A stretch of 64,000 bases of DNA. Origin: Bacillota bacterium (GTDB lineage Bacteria > Bacillota > Clostridia > Oscillospirales > Oscillospiraceae). Where the stretch lies: contig JAETOJ010000012.1 in assembly GCA_021768085.1 (NCBI GenBank), forward strand, positions 28,721 to 92,720, given 5' to 3'. Made by a program: the position numbers and the translations under genes. This document shows positions 9,372 through 19,604 of this stretch, in pieces. Each line of letters begins with the position of its first letter. Position 1 is the stretch's first letter. The notes under the pieces were generated by a model. It did not search any database. It saw nothing but the letters and a program-made list of their open reading frames with translations, and was not told the DNA's origin.

Positions 9372-9400
9372 ATCATACCAGAAGCCGGCGGAAGTTGCAA
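9372..9400 (-). promoter_or_regulatory. uraA promoter
   Basis: The minus strand has TTGCAA, 17 bases, TATGAT, about 20 bases before the leader peptide ribosome-binding site. Confidence 0.8.
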
Positions 9401-9487
9401 GCTGGGATTTTGCACGAAAACAGCCTCCCTCTCCGGGGCGGTTTTGGAAGCGCCCAAGAGGGGGAGGCCCTGCTGGCCAATTCTGTG

Positions 9488-9516
9488 TTGACCTTTTTCA
9501 CCAGCTATGTTATCCT
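9488..9516 (+). promoter_or_regulatory. Promoter of the 9552 membrane protein gene
   Basis: TTGACC at 9488-9493 and TATCCT at 9511-9516 with a 17-base spacer. Confidence 0.6.
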
Positions 9517-9551
9517 TTATCTATAAAAGCAATAACAAGGAGGGAAACACC

Positions 9552-10049
9552 ATGATGACTTTCAACAAGAAGTGCCGCTGGCGGCTCATCCTCCGCGGAG
9601 TGCTGTTTGCCATCCCGTTCCTGCTGTTCCTGATCTCCCCCATTGGAACCTCCGTCCACCACTGGCTGGACGGCGTCTCCCTCTCCTTCCGCTACTATAT
9701 GCAGATGATGCGCTCCATCTGCTTTATGCCCCTGTGCTGGGGAGCCGCCGTGCTGTTCCTGCTGGGGCTGCACAGCGTCTGGCTGGCGGGCCGGGGCGCC
9801 GCGCGGCCCACACCGCGGAGGGCCCGGATCGCCGCCATTGTTCTGGCCTGCATTCTGATCCTGCCGGCGGCTTACTGGACGCTGGGCTTTGCCGCGTTCC
9901 TCACCCCCGCCCTGCCGCCGTTCCAGTTTGCGGCGGGTCTATTCCTCACCAACCACCCCGCCGTTCTGGCCCTCTGGTGGGCCGCCGGAGCCCTGGCCCT
10001 CCACCTTGCCCTGCCGCCTCTGTACTTCCAGCCCCAGGTGGCCCTGTAA
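9552..10049 (+). CDS. Small four-helix membrane protein, unknown function
   Basis: 165 residues beginning MMTFNKKCRWRL, with AAGGAGGG just upstream of the ATG. Four hydrophobic helices are visible: near residues 12-32, 55-77, 90-115 and 133-155. No catalytic motif or known domain is recognised. It is monocistronic, with its own promoter and a following terminator. GC content and codon use match the neighbours. Confidence 0.7.
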   Translation: MMTFNKKCRWRLILRGVLFAIPFLLFLISPIGTSVHHWLDGVSLSFRYYMQMMRSICFMPLCWGAAVLFLLGLHSVWLAGRGAARPTPRRARIAAIVLACILILPAAYWTLGFAAFLTPALPPFQFAAGLFLTNHPAVLALWWAAGALALHLALPPLYFQPQVAL

Positions 10050-10082
10050 ACAGGGGCCGGTGCAAGCGCCCACGCTCTGCTC

Positions 10083-10112
10083 AATTTCCCGCCCCCGGCG
10101 GGAAATTTTTTT
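10083..10112 (+). terminator. Terminator after the 9552 gene
   Basis: The stem AATTTCCCGCC/GGCGGGAAATT with a CCC loop runs into a T-run. Confidence 0.85.
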
Positions 10113-10121
10113 GCAAACACC

Positions 10122-10151
10122 TGCAACCAACCGCCCCCAAGGGCACTCTAT
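10122..10151 (+). promoter_or_regulatory. Possible ECF-type promoter of the sigma factor operon
   Basis: TGCAACC at 10122-10128 and CTCTAT at 10146-10151 resemble the bipartite sites often seen before autoregulated ECF-type sigma genes in Clostridia. No sigma-A-like site fits better in this gap. Confidence 0.35.
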
Positions 10152-10193
10152 AGAGACAGGAGCCGGTTCCCGCCCCGGAAAGGAAGTGACGCC

Positions 10194-10742
10194 ATGACAG
10201 ACGCCCATCTCATCGCCCTGTTCACTGCCCGCTCGGAGGACGCGATCCCCGCCCTAAAATCCCAATACGGCCCCTACTGCCGCGCCGTGGCGTCCCGCCT
10301 CCTGTCCGACCCCCGGGACGTGGACGAGTGCCTCAACGACAGCTTCCTGGCGGTGTGGCGGGCCATCCCGCCCGCCCGGCCGGAGCATTTCAAGGGCTGG
10401 CTGGCGGCCATCGTCCGCCACCGGGCCCTGGCCCTGGGCCGGGAGAACAGCCGCCGCCCGCCCACGGTGGACGAGGCGGCCCTGGAGCTGGCCTCCTGCC
10501 TGCCCCCAGGGGACGGCCCGGAGGAGGAGGCCGCCCGCCGCGCCCTGCTGGACGCCATCGCCTGTTTCCTCCGCGCCCAGCCAAGGGAGATCCGCGCCGC
10601 CTTCCTGCGCCGCTACTGGTACGGCGACCGGGTGGAGGACGCCGCCCGCCGCCTGGGCTGGAGCGTGAGCAAAACCAAGAGCGTGCTGTCCCGCACCCGG
10701 AACAGGCTGCGCGCACAACTGCAAAAGGAGGGTTTTCTGTGA
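10194..10742 (+). CDS. RNA polymerase sigma factor, ECF/sigma-70 family
   Basis: 182 residues. Sigma region 2 is near residues 10-80 (CRAVASRLLSDPRDVDECLNDSFLAVWRAIP) and region 4 near residues 120-178 (RYWYGDRVEDAARRLGWSVSKTKSVLSRTR). It lacks regions 1 and 3, as ECF factors do. It is translationally coupled to the next gene by a GTGA overlap, the common arrangement with a membrane-bound regulator partner. Target promoters are unknown; the site at 10122 suggests self-control. Confidence 0.9.
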   Translation: MTDAHLIALFTARSEDAIPALKSQYGPYCRAVASRLLSDPRDVDECLNDSFLAVWRAIPPARPEHFKGWLAAIVRHRALALGRENSRRPPTVDEAALELASCLPPGDGPEEEAARRALLDAIACFLRAQPREIRAAFLRRYWYGDRVEDAARRLGWSVSKTKSVLSRTRNRLRAQLQKEGFL

Positions 10743-11623
10743 AAAAAGAGGACGTATTGAACCTCATGACCGGCCTGCCCCCCGACCTCATTGAGGAGGC
10801 CGATTTTGATGCGCCCGCCAAGCGCCGCCTGCCCAGGGTGGCCCGGGCGGGGCTCATCGCCGCCTGCCTGTGTCTGGCGCTGGTGGGCACCGCCTTCGCC
10901 GCCGCCACCGTCTACCGCCTTACGGTACAGCACCATGCCTACAGCGACGGGCAGGGGGACTGGTTCGGCTACCGGGTATCCGGCGACGTCATCCGCCGCC
11001 CCATGGACGCGTTCAGCCCGGAGCTGCGGGCCGCCTATGAGGCCCGCGGCGGCGAAGCCTATGTCGGCGCCGGCTTCGACACCCAAGCGGAGGCGCAGGC
11101 GTTCCTTGGGGAGGCCGTCCCCCTCATCTGGCCCGACCACAGCATCGTGCCGGAAACCGGCGTGCGCGCCACCCTGTGGGCGCTGACGGGATCAGGCGAC
11201 GATACCATCGGCCCGCTCAAAACGATCCATATCCGCCCCGTCAGCGAAACGAAACTGGAGGACAATTTGTCAGTCTCCACGTCAGTGTACGTCTATACGG
11301 AAAACTTCCCGGCGGATCGGGAGCAAATCTACGGCAGATATGGCAACAGTCCCAAGGACGCTGAGCTGTTAGGAACCTACGCCATGGCCAACGGTGACGT
11401 GGCGGAACTCATCGCGGCGGATGATCCCCCGGAATCTGGATTTGGATGGGGTGAATTCACCTGCGGCGGTCATTTTGTCCATGACGGCGCCCTGTATATC
11501 GTCACCCTGTATTCCTATTACGACATTGAACTGGATTATCAGGGGGAGGGCTGCCCCCAGGCTGTCCGGGAGCACGTACTCTCCCAGCTCTATCGGGTGC
11601 TGGACAGCTACCCTGCTGAATAA
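10739..11623 (+). CDS. Membrane-anchored partner of the ECF sigma factor (putative anti-sigma)
   Basis: 294 residues. The GTG start overlaps the sigma stop (GTGA) and has AAAGGAGGG upstream. A short cytoplasmic N-terminus (KKEDVLNLMTGLPPDLIEEAD) leads to one transmembrane helix near residues 38-58, then an outside domain of about 230 residues without recognised motif. Such an N-terminal segment plus single helix, coupled to a sigma gene, is typical of an anti-sigma or co-sensor. That role is inferred from position. Confidence 0.75.
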   Translation: MKKEDVLNLMTGLPPDLIEEADFDAPAKRRLPRVARAGLIAACLCLALVGTAFAAATVYRLTVQHHAYSDGQGDWFGYRVSGDVIRRPMDAFSPELRAAYEARGGEAYVGAGFDTQAEAQAFLGEAVPLIWPDHSIVPETGVRATLWALTGSGDDTIGPLKTIHIRPVSETKLEDNLSVSTSVYVYTENFPADREQIYGRYGNSPKDAELLGTYAMANGDVAELIAADDPPESGFGWGEFTCGGHFVHDGALYIVTLYSYYDIELDYQGEGCPQAVREHVLSQLYRVLDSYPAE

Positions 11624-11691
11624 CGCCGCTGAAATTTTCCAGTTTCTGGTTTCCCCTTCAACAAAATCCGCCCAACGGGGTATACTATAAT

Positions 11692-11730
11692 AAGCGCGAT
11701 ACGGGACAACCCCGTACCGCGCTTATTTTT
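11692..11730 (+). terminator. Terminator-like hairpin in the spoIIA leader
   Basis: The 14-bp stem AAGCGCGATACGGG/CCCGTACCGCGCTT (one mismatch) is followed by ATTTTT and lies 21 bases before the spoIIAA start. A TATACTATAAT box directly precedes the stem. Either it ends the sigma/anti-sigma transcript or it is a leader attenuator for spoIIA. Confidence 0.6.
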
Positions 11731-11751
11731 GACACAAGGAAGGGACAAGCC

Positions 11752-12057
11752 ATGCCCATCACCATCACCGGCCGGGACAGCGGCCTCACCATCGCCCTGT
11801 CCGGCGAGATTGACCACCACGCCGCCCGGGACATGATGGCCCAGCTGGACGAGGCCATCGCAGAGCGCCTGCCCTCCCGGCTCACCCTGGATCTGTCCGG
11901 CGTCACCTTTATGGACAGCTCGGGCATCGCCGTGCTGCTGCGGGCCCTGCGGCAGATGGAGCGGCACGGGGGCACCCTGCGGGCCTCCCATATCCCCGCC
12001 CAGGCCCGCAGGGTGCTGGACGCCGCCGGGGTAGGCCGGCTGATCCCATTTGAATAA
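11752..12057 (+). CDS. spoIIAA: Anti-sigma F factor antagonist SpoIIAA
   Basis: 101-residue STAS-domain protein. It is phosphorylated on a Ser in the motif FMDSSGIAVLL (residues ~54-64) by SpoIIAB. The unphosphorylated form frees sigma-F in the forespore. GEIDHHAA and the C-terminal helix are conserved and the length is normal. It is the first gene of the spoIIA operon, with an AAGGAAGGGAC ribosome-binding site. Confidence 0.95.
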   Translation: MPITITGRDSGLTIALSGEIDHHAARDMMAQLDEAIAERLPSRLTLDLSGVTFMDSSGIAVLLRALRQMERHGGTLRASHIPAQARRVLDAAGVGRLIPFE

Positions 12058-12072
12058 GGAGGGCTACATAAG

Positions 12073-12516
12073 ATGAAAGCTACGGATCAGGTGACCATCA
12101 CCTTCACCTCCCGCTCCGCCAACGAGGGCTTTGCCCGGGCCTGTGCGGCCTGCTTCGCCGCCCAGTTGGATCCCACCCTGGACGAGGTGGCGGACATCAA
12201 AACCGCCGTGTCCGAGGCGGTCACCAACGCCATCGTCCACGCCTACCCCGACCGGCTGGGCAAGATCACCCTGCGCCTGCGGCTCTACGAGGAGGGCTGG
12301 CTGGAGATCCAGGTGAAGGACTCCGGCGTGGGCATCCCCGACGTGGACAAGGCCCGCACCCCCCTCTACACCACCGGCGGCGAGGAGCGATCCGGCATGG
12401 GCTTCACCATCATGGAGAGCTTTATGGACAAGCTGAAGGTGCGCTCCCAGCCCGGGAAGGGCACCACCGTCACCATGCGGAAACGCCTGGCCCCCCGGGC
12501 GGGCGGAGCCCGGTGA
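12073..12516 (+). CDS. spoIIAB: Anti-sigma F factor / serine kinase SpoIIAB
   Basis: 147-residue GHKL ATPase-type kinase. The N-box is SEAVTNAIVHAYP near residue 50, the G1 box KDSGVGIPD near residue 84, and the G2 region GGEERSGMGFTIM follows. It binds and inhibits sigma-F and phosphorylates SpoIIAA. It overlaps sigF by GTGA. Confidence 0.95.
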   Translation: MKATDQVTITFTSRSANEGFARACAACFAAQLDPTLDEVADIKTAVSEAVTNAIVHAYPDRLGKITLRLRLYEEGWLEIQVKDSGVGIPDVDKARTPLYTTGGEERSGMGFTIMESFMDKLKVRSQPGKGTTVTMRKRLAPRAGGAR

Positions 12517-13226
12517 GGGGGCTGGACGCCCCCGCCCTGCTGGAGGCCGCCAAGGCCGGCGACAACGACGCCTGCGAGCGGCTGCTGCTGGACAACAGCG
12601 GCCTGATCTGGTCGGTGGCCCGGCGGTACTACGGCCGGGGGGTGGATCCGGAGGATCTGTACCAGCTGGGTTGTCTGGGGTTTTTGAAGGCCATCCGGGG
12701 GTTTGACACCGCCTACGGCACCCAGTTCTCCACCTACGCCGTGCCCAAGATCGCCGGGGAGATCCGGCGCTTCCTCCGGGACGACGGGGCGGTGAAGGTG
12801 AGCCGGGGGACGAAGGAGCGGGCCATGGCCCTGCGCCAGCGGCGGCAGGAGCTGACCCAGCGGCTGGGCCGAGAGCCCACGGTGGGCGAGCTGGCCGCCG
12901 CCACCGGGCTGGAGCCGGAGGAGATCGCCGCGGCGGACACGGCGGTGCTGTCGGTGGCCTCCCTCCAGGAGGAGACGGGGGAGGGCGGCTTCTCCCTGGA
13001 GGCGGTGCTGGGCGACGAGGGCATTGAGGACGAGCTGGTGGAAAAGCTGGCCCTGCGCCACGCCATCGACAACCTGCCGGAGCGGGAGCGGATGGTGATC
13101 CTGCTGCGGTTCTACAAGAACCTGACCCAGGACAGGGTGTCCAAGGTCTTAGGCGTGAGCCAGGTGCAGGTGTCCCGCATCGAGCGGCGGGCGGTGGCCC
13201 ACCTGCGGGAGGCGTTGACGGAATAA
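12513..13226 (+). CDS. sigF: Sporulation sigma factor F
   Basis: 237 residues with sigma regions 2 (LYQLGCLGFLKAIRGFDTAYGTQFSTYAVPKI), 3 and 4 (DRVSKVLGVSQVQVSRIERR), the normal SigF length. GTG start inside the spoIIAB stop. It directs early forespore transcription, so the organism is a spore former. A strong terminator closes the operon. Confidence 0.96.
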   Translation: MRGLDAPALLEAAKAGDNDACERLLLDNSGLIWSVARRYYGRGVDPEDLYQLGCLGFLKAIRGFDTAYGTQFSTYAVPKIAGEIRRFLRDDGAVKVSRGTKERAMALRQRRQELTQRLGREPTVGELAAATGLEPEEIAAADTAVLSVASLQEETGEGGFSLEAVLGDEGIEDELVEKLALRHAIDNLPERERMVILLRFYKNLTQDRVSKVLGVSQVQVSRIERRAVAHLREALTE

Positions 13227-13266
13227 AGCCCGGACGGAAGATTGGTGCTCCGCCCGGGCTGTTTTT
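13227..13266 (+). terminator. Terminator of the spoIIA operon
   Basis: The stem AGCCCGG/CCGGGCT with extra inner pairs is followed by GTTTTTC. Confidence 0.85.
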
Positions 13267-13275
13267 CGACCCTGA

Positions 13276-14961
<1,686 letters not shown>

Positions 14962-14990
14962 GTCTGTCACTCCTCGGTAAAAATTTGAAT

Positions 14991-15014
14991 GGGTTCCGGG
15001 CCAGGCCGGAACCC
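14991..15014 (-). terminator. Hairpin between the lipoprotein gene and glnS
   Basis: The stem GGGTTCCGG/CCGGAACCC is followed on the minus strand by ATTCAAATTTTT. It lies 47 bases after the lipoprotein stop and 30 bases before the glnS start. Confidence 0.55.
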
Positions 15015-15060
15015 ATTTATTATATCCGTTTTCCCGCAGAAAAGCAACAGGCAATCTGAT

Positions 15061-16206
15061 CTATCCCCCCGTCCCCGTATCCAGGCACACCGGGTACAGC
15101 GACGTGGCCCACTCATAGCCCAGCTCCGTCAGCTCCCGGTCGGTATACAGGCGGAACTCCGGCTCCGACCGCTCCTCCCCGTCCTCTGGCGGAGGAACGG
15201 GCCGCAGGGACTGGGGCAGCAGATGCCGGCTGCCCTGGGGGGTGTTCACAATAAGCCACAGGCCTTGACCTCCGTCCACCGGCTCCACCCCAATCCCGCA
15301 CTGGCGGCACAGGTGCTCCATGGCCATCAGCAGGCCGAAGTCGGAGGCCCCCGCCCCGGATAGCGCGTCCAGCGCCAGGTCAGAGCCCTCCTCCTCCCAG
15401 GTCACAGCGGTGGTCCGGACGAGGGCGGCCAGCTCCTCCACTGTGTAGCCCTCCCCGGCGGGGGGATGCTCCTCCAGCAGCGCGGAGGACGCCACCTCCA
15501 GCTGTTCCGCGTAGCTCTGCTCCTCCCCATCTGTCCCGAAGGGGAGGTTCAGCTTCACCTCGATGATCCGGCGGGCCCCCGTCTCGGGGTAGAGGGCCAC
15601 CGAGATCCCCGTCCCGTCTCCGGAGGCGCTCAGCTGGTGGTGCCGGAACAGCTCCGGAACCCCCTGGCAGGCCAGGCGGAACAGCTGCTCCACCAGCGAC
15701 TTGTCCCCGGTGAAATAGGAGGCCAGGAAGGTGACGCTCCGCCGCCGCTCGGACACCAGCCGGTTCAGTTCCTGCCGCACTCCGGTCAGACCCATCACGT
15801 CCGGGATATCCTCCACCTCCCGGGCGGTGCGGGTGTAGCGGATGGTGAGCTTCACCTCATAGTAGGTGAGGATCCGGGTGCTGTCCAGCTCCAGCGTCCC
15901 CACGGCGTAGGCCCCCACCGGCGTCTGGAGCACCGCCTCCCGGGCGGCGGCCAGATCCGCCTCCACGTCCCCGGCATAATGGTACAGCCGGATGGTACCG
16001 CCTCCCCGGTGCCCGTCCACCATATACAGGATGGAATTCACCAGCCCCGCATAGCTCTCCGCCCGGAGGATGGACTCGTCATCATCCTCTACGGCGTAGT
16101 CCACATGGTCGGCGGAGGACACGTGGCCCCGTTCCAGCATGGCGGCGCAGCCCCCCAGGGGTAGCAACCCCAGGCACAGCAGCAGGGCCAATATGCGCTT
16201 TTTCAC
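15061..16206 (-). CDS. Putative lipoprotein, unknown function (transglutaminase-like C-terminus possible)
   Basis: 381 residues. The lipoprotein signal MKKRILALLLCLGLLPLGGC has a lipobox LGGC with the modified Cys at residue 20. The C-terminal third contains LLMAMEHLCRQCGIGVEPVDGG, then LWLIVNTPQGSRHLLP, an order of Cys and His that resembles transglutaminase-like folds. I cannot confirm the triad. The middle region has no known motif. Expected on the outer face of the cell membrane. Confidence 0.75.
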   Translation of the reverse strand: MKKRILALLLCLGLLPLGGCAAMLERGHVSSADHVDYAVEDDDESILRAESYAGLVNSILYMVDGHRGGGTIRLYHYAGDVEADLAAAREAVLQTPVGAYAVGTLELDSTRILTYYEVKLTIRYTRTAREVEDIPDVMGLTGVRQELNRLVSERRRSVTFLASYFTGDKSLVEQLFRLACQGVPELFRHHQLSASGDGTGISVALYPETGARRIIEVKLNLPFGTDGEEQSYAEQLEVASSALLEEHPPAGEGYTVEELAALVRTTAVTWEEEGSDLALDALSGAGASDFGLLMAMEHLCRQCGIGVEPVDGGQGLWLIVNTPQGSRHLLPQSLRPVPPPEDGEERSEPEFRLYTDRELTELGYEWATSLYPVCLDTGTGG

Positions 16207-16229
16207 TGCGAGCCCCCCTTTTGCGCTCA

Positions 16230-16310
16230 GTAGGGCGCGACGACCCGGCGGGCCGTTTGTGCCGGTGCCTTCCGTTCATGGTGCGACGGGCCGGGGTCGC
16301 CCCGCCCTAC
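16230..16310. repeat. REP-like pair (REPIN-like) between the lipoprotein and YitT genes
   Basis: Two outward copies start with GTAGGGCG: on plus at 16230 followed by CGACGACCCGGCGGG, and on minus from 16310 followed by GGGCGACCCCGGCC. Each is a GTAG tetranucleotide plus GC palindrome. The stop codon TAG of the YitT gene is part of the second GTAG. No RAYT transposase is in the window. Confidence 0.5.
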
Positions 16311-17173
16311 AGATCGTCCTTCTTATATTCTTTGAAGCCCTCGCCCAGCACGTCATGGGCGTCGCACACAATGAGGAAAGCGTTGGGGTCGATCTCCTTC
16401 ACCGCCGCCTTGATGGCGGTGATCTCCCGTTGCTTGAAGGCGCACATCAGCACGTCCTTCTCCTTCCCCGTGTACGCCCCCTGGCCGTGGAGGATGGTGA
16501 CCCCCCGATCCAGCCCCTTGAAAATGGCCTCCGAGATCTCCTTGTTCCGGTCGCTGATGATGTAGGCCACCTTGGCCTTGTCCATGCCGTACAGCACCCC
16601 GTCCATGACGATGGACGTGATATACAGCGCCACCAGCCCGTACAGGGCTGCCTTCAGCGTGCCGAAGGCCGCCGCCACCGACAGGATCACCGCCAGGTCG
16701 ATGCCCATCAGCAGCTTGCCCATGGGCAGCCACGCCAGCTTCAGCTTCAGCAGCCGGGCCAGCAGGTCGGTGCCGCCGGTGGTGGCTCCCTGCTGGAACA
16801 CCAGCCCCAGGGACAGCCCCATCAGCACCCCGCCGAAGATGGTGGCCAGCATGGGATCCATGGGCTGCCAGGAATAGACGGCGGTGAGCAGGTCGATGAA
16901 TACCGATGAGAGGAACATGGCGTACAGCGACGACACCAGCAGCCGCCCGCCGATGAGCTTCCACCCCAGCAGGAACAGGGGGATGTTCAGCACAATGACG
17001 GTGACGCCCACGGGCAGGGCCGGGATCAGATAGTTGAGAATCTGGGCCACGCCGGTGACGCCGCCGAAGGCGATGCCGTTGGGGGCGTAGCACCAGACGA
17101 AGCCCAGGGCGTAGGCGGCGGCGCCCAGGGTGATAATCATAAAGGAGATCAGAGTCTTTTTCACAGTTGCCAT
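16307..17173 (-). CDS. YitT family membrane protein (DUF161 + DUF2179)
   Basis: 288 residues. Five to six hydrophobic helices lie between residues 8 and 180 (SFMIITLGAAAYALGFVW; IFGGVLMGLSLGLVFQQGATTGGTDLLARL), followed by the cytoplasmic DUF2179 domain (SEAIFKGLDRGVTILHGQGAYTG). The GGTD motif is typical. The function of the family is not established. The start is set at the ATG of MATVKK, preceded by a GAAGGCC site. Confidence 0.9.
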   Translation of the reverse strand: MATVKKTLISFMIITLGAAAYALGFVWCYAPNGIAFGGVTGVAQILNYLIPALPVGVTVIVLNIPLFLLGWKLIGGRLLVSSLYAMFLSSVFIDLLTAVYSWQPMDPMLATIFGGVLMGLSLGLVFQQGATTGGTDLLARLLKLKLAWLPMGKLLMGIDLAVILSVAAAFGTLKAALYGLVALYITSIVMDGVLYGMDKAKVAYIISDRNKEISEAIFKGLDRGVTILHGQGAYTGKEKDVLMCAFKQREITAIKAAVKEIDPNAFLIVCDAHDVLGEGFKEYKKDDL

Positions 17174-17232
17174 AGGGCGGCCTTCTTTCCAATGATGGGG
17201 TCTTGCTGCGCTGCGCCTGTTCGCAGCGCGCA

Positions 17233-17330
17233 ATGGGGCCCCCGCAAAGCCGCCCTTCGGGCTTTGTGGGGAAAGGAGGGGCAGCGTAACGAACGAACTT
17301 TCGCCGCAGGCGGAAGCGAGGGATATGCAG
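17233..17330 (-). repeat. R2 repeat, copy 1
   Basis: Hairpin block CCCCGCAAAGCC ... GGCTTTGTGGGG followed by AGGAGGGGC. It shares its stem and flanks with 28440-28530. Spurious frames through it read PKGGFAGAP in both copies. Confidence 0.6.
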
Positions 17331-17346
17331 CTTGCCCCAACGTGCT

Positions 17347-19599
17347 TTATAGCAGCGTCATCTGCTCCTCCCCCCGATCTTCCTCCTTGAGGAGGGCTCC
17401 GGCGGCGGGCAGGGAGCGGGCCCGGTAACGGGCGGCGTTGACGATGTGGGTGGCGGCCAAGGGCTTCGCCCACTCCACTTTATGCCGGGCCTTCACCGCC
17501 ATGACACCCACCCCCTGGGTGTTCCGGGTGGTCTTGGGGGTGAGGGACGCGGTATGGAACACCACGCACCGCCCGTCCGAGGATCCCACCGCCATCTCCT
17601 GATCCTCCGGGAGCAGGCAGGCGGACACCAGGGGGAACTTGTCGCAGTAGGCCCCGGTGAGCTTCCGCCGCCGGGTTTGGGTCTGGTAGGCGGACAGCTC
17701 CACCCGGGCGGCCTTGCCGTTGTCGAAGAAGAACAGCACATGGGCGGAGTAGTCCCCCGGGGCGCAGGCCCACACGAACTTTTCCTCCGGATCCATGCCC
17801 AGCTTGGCGGGCAGGTAATCGCCTAAAACGCTGGCCTTGGCGTCGTCGAAGTCGCTGAGGCGGGTCTTGTAGCACTGCTGCTTATCGGTGAACACCAGCA
17901 GCTCGTCCCCGTTGGCCCCCTCCCACTGGAGGTACGGCCCGTCCCCCTCCTTGTACTTCTGCTCGCCACTCATGCGCAGGGACTGGGGGGTGATCTTCTT
18001 GAAGTACCCCTCCCGGGAGATGAACACGTTCACCGGATAGGCGGGGATCTCCTCCGCCGCCGCGGCCTGCACCTCCACCGCCTGCTGGTACTCGTAGACG
18101 ATCTCGGTGCGCCGGGGGACGGCGTATTTCTTCTTGACGTTTTGCAGCTCCTCGGTGATGATCCTCTTGATCCGGTCGGGGGAGTTGATGATCTCCTTCA
18201 GGTCGGCGATCTCGTCCTCCAGGGAGGCGGTCTCCTCCGTCCGCTTGAGGATATACTCCTTGTTGATGTTGCGCAGCCGGATGTCCGCCACGTACTCCGC
18301 CTGGATCTGGTCGATGCCGAAGCCGATGATCAGGTTGGGCACCACCTCGGCCTCCTCCTCCGTCTCCCGGATGATGCGGATGGCCTTGTCAATGTCCAGC
18401 AGGATGCGCTTCAGGCCCTTAAGGAGGTGGAGCTTCTCCTCCTTCTTCTTGCAGACGTGCCAGGTGCGCCGGCGCACCCCGTCCATCCGCCAGGCAATCC
18501 ACTCCTCCAGGATCTCGCCCACCCCCATCACCCGGGGCACCCCGGCGATGAGGATGTTGAAGTTGCAGGAGAAGGTGTCCTGGAGGGGGGTGGCCTGGAA
18601 CAGCCGGGCCATCAGCTTTTCCGGATCCGTCCCCCGCTTCAGGTCGATGGCCAGCTTCAGGCCGTTCAGATCCGTCTCGTCCCGCATATCGGCGATCTCC
18701 CGGATTTTGCCCCCCTTCACCAGCTCGGCCACCTTGTCCAGGATGGCCTCCACGGTGGTGGAGTAAGGGATCTCGTAGATCTCGATGACGTTGTCCGCCT
18801 TGCTGTACCGCCACTTGGCCCGCAGCTTGACGGGCCCCCGGCCGGTGCGGTAGATCTCACTGAGGGCCGCTCCGTCGTACAGCAGCTCCCCGCCGGTGGA
18901 GAAGTCCGGGGCCTTCAAAATACCCAGCAGATCCACCCCGGGGTTCTTCATGTAGGCGATGGCGGCGTCGCACACCTCGCCCAGGTTGAAGCCGCACAGG
19001 TTGGACGCCATGCTGACGGCGATGCCCTGATTGGCGGACACCAGCACGTTGGGGAAGGTGGTGGGCAGCAGGGTGGGCTCGGTGAGCTTGCCGTCGTAGT
19101 TGGGCACAAAGTCCACCGCGTCCTGGTCGATGTCCCGGAACAGCTCCTGGCAGATGGGATCCAGGCGCACCTCCGTATACCGGGAGGCGGCCCAGGCCAT
19201 GTCCCGGGAGTACACCTTGCCGAAGTTGCCCTTGGAGTCCACCAGGGGGTGGAGCAGGGCCCCGTAGCCCCGGGACAAGCGCACCATGGTGTCGTAGATG
19301 GCGGCGTCCCCGTGGGGGTTGAGCTTCATGGTGGCCCCCACCACGTTGGCGGACTTGGTGCGCGCTCCGCCCAGCAGCTTCATCTGGTACATGGTGTACA
19401 GCAGCTTCCGGTGGGAGGGCTTGAAGCCGTCGATCTCCGGGATAGCCCGGGAGACAATGACGGACATGGCGTAGGGCATATAGTTGAGCTCCAGCGTCTC
19501 GGTGATGGGCTGCTCCAGCACCTGGGCCCGCAGGCCCAGCACGTTGGGGTTGTCCACCTTTTTGGGTCCCTTCTGTTCCGGGGTTTTCTTCTTGGCCAA
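17347..19599 (-). CDS. Type IIA topoisomerase subunit A (topoisomerase IV ParC/GyrA-like)
   Basis: 750 residues. The winged-helix catalytic region has the active-site tyrosine Y141 in AASRYTEVRL. The quinolone-determining segment reads NPHGDAAIYD, with Ala99 where GyrA/ParC carry the conserved Ser and Asp103 at the acidic position. A long coiled coil around residues 390-490 is followed by a C-terminal beta-pinwheel-like region. The TTG start at 19599 follows TAAGGA. The likely B subunit is at 24965-26953. The pair is a diverged second gyrase/topo IV typical of Clostridia; whether it decatenates or supercoils is not decidable here. Confidence 0.9.
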   Translation of the reverse strand: MAKKKTPEQKGPKKVDNPNVLGLRAQVLEQPITETLELNYMPYAMSVIVSRAIPEIDGFKPSHRKLLYTMYQMKLLGGARTKSANVVGATMKLNPHGDAAIYDTMVRLSRGYGALLHPLVDSKGNFGKVYSRDMAWAASRYTEVRLDPICQELFRDIDQDAVDFVPNYDGKLTEPTLLPTTFPNVLVSANQGIAVSMASNLCGFNLGEVCDAAIAYMKNPGVDLLGILKAPDFSTGGELLYDGAALSEIYRTGRGPVKLRAKWRYSKADNVIEIYEIPYSTTVEAILDKVAELVKGGKIREIADMRDETDLNGLKLAIDLKRGTDPEKLMARLFQATPLQDTFSCNFNILIAGVPRVMGVGEILEEWIAWRMDGVRRRTWHVCKKKEEKLHLLKGLKRILLDIDKAIRIIRETEEEAEVVPNLIIGFGIDQIQAEYVADIRLRNINKEYILKRTEETASLEDEIADLKEIINSPDRIKRIITEELQNVKKKYAVPRRTEIVYEYQQAVEVQAAAAEEIPAYPVNVFISREGYFKKITPQSLRMSGEQKYKEGDGPYLQWEGANGDELLVFTDKQQCYKTRLSDFDDAKASVLGDYLPAKLGMDPEEKFVWACAPGDYSAHVLFFFDNGKAARVELSAYQTQTRRRKLTGAYCDKFPLVSACLLPEDQEMAVGSSDGRCVVFHTASLTPKTTRNTQGVGVMAVKARHKVEWAKPLAATHIVNAARYRARSLPAAGALLKEEDRGEEQMTLL

Positions 19600-19604
19600 T
19601 GGGA

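Noticed and set aside
9193..9380. PyrR-binding loop or purine riboswitch before uraA
   Set aside because: No PyrR anti-antiterminator consensus and no purine aptamer junction is visible; the leader-peptide layout explains the sequence better.
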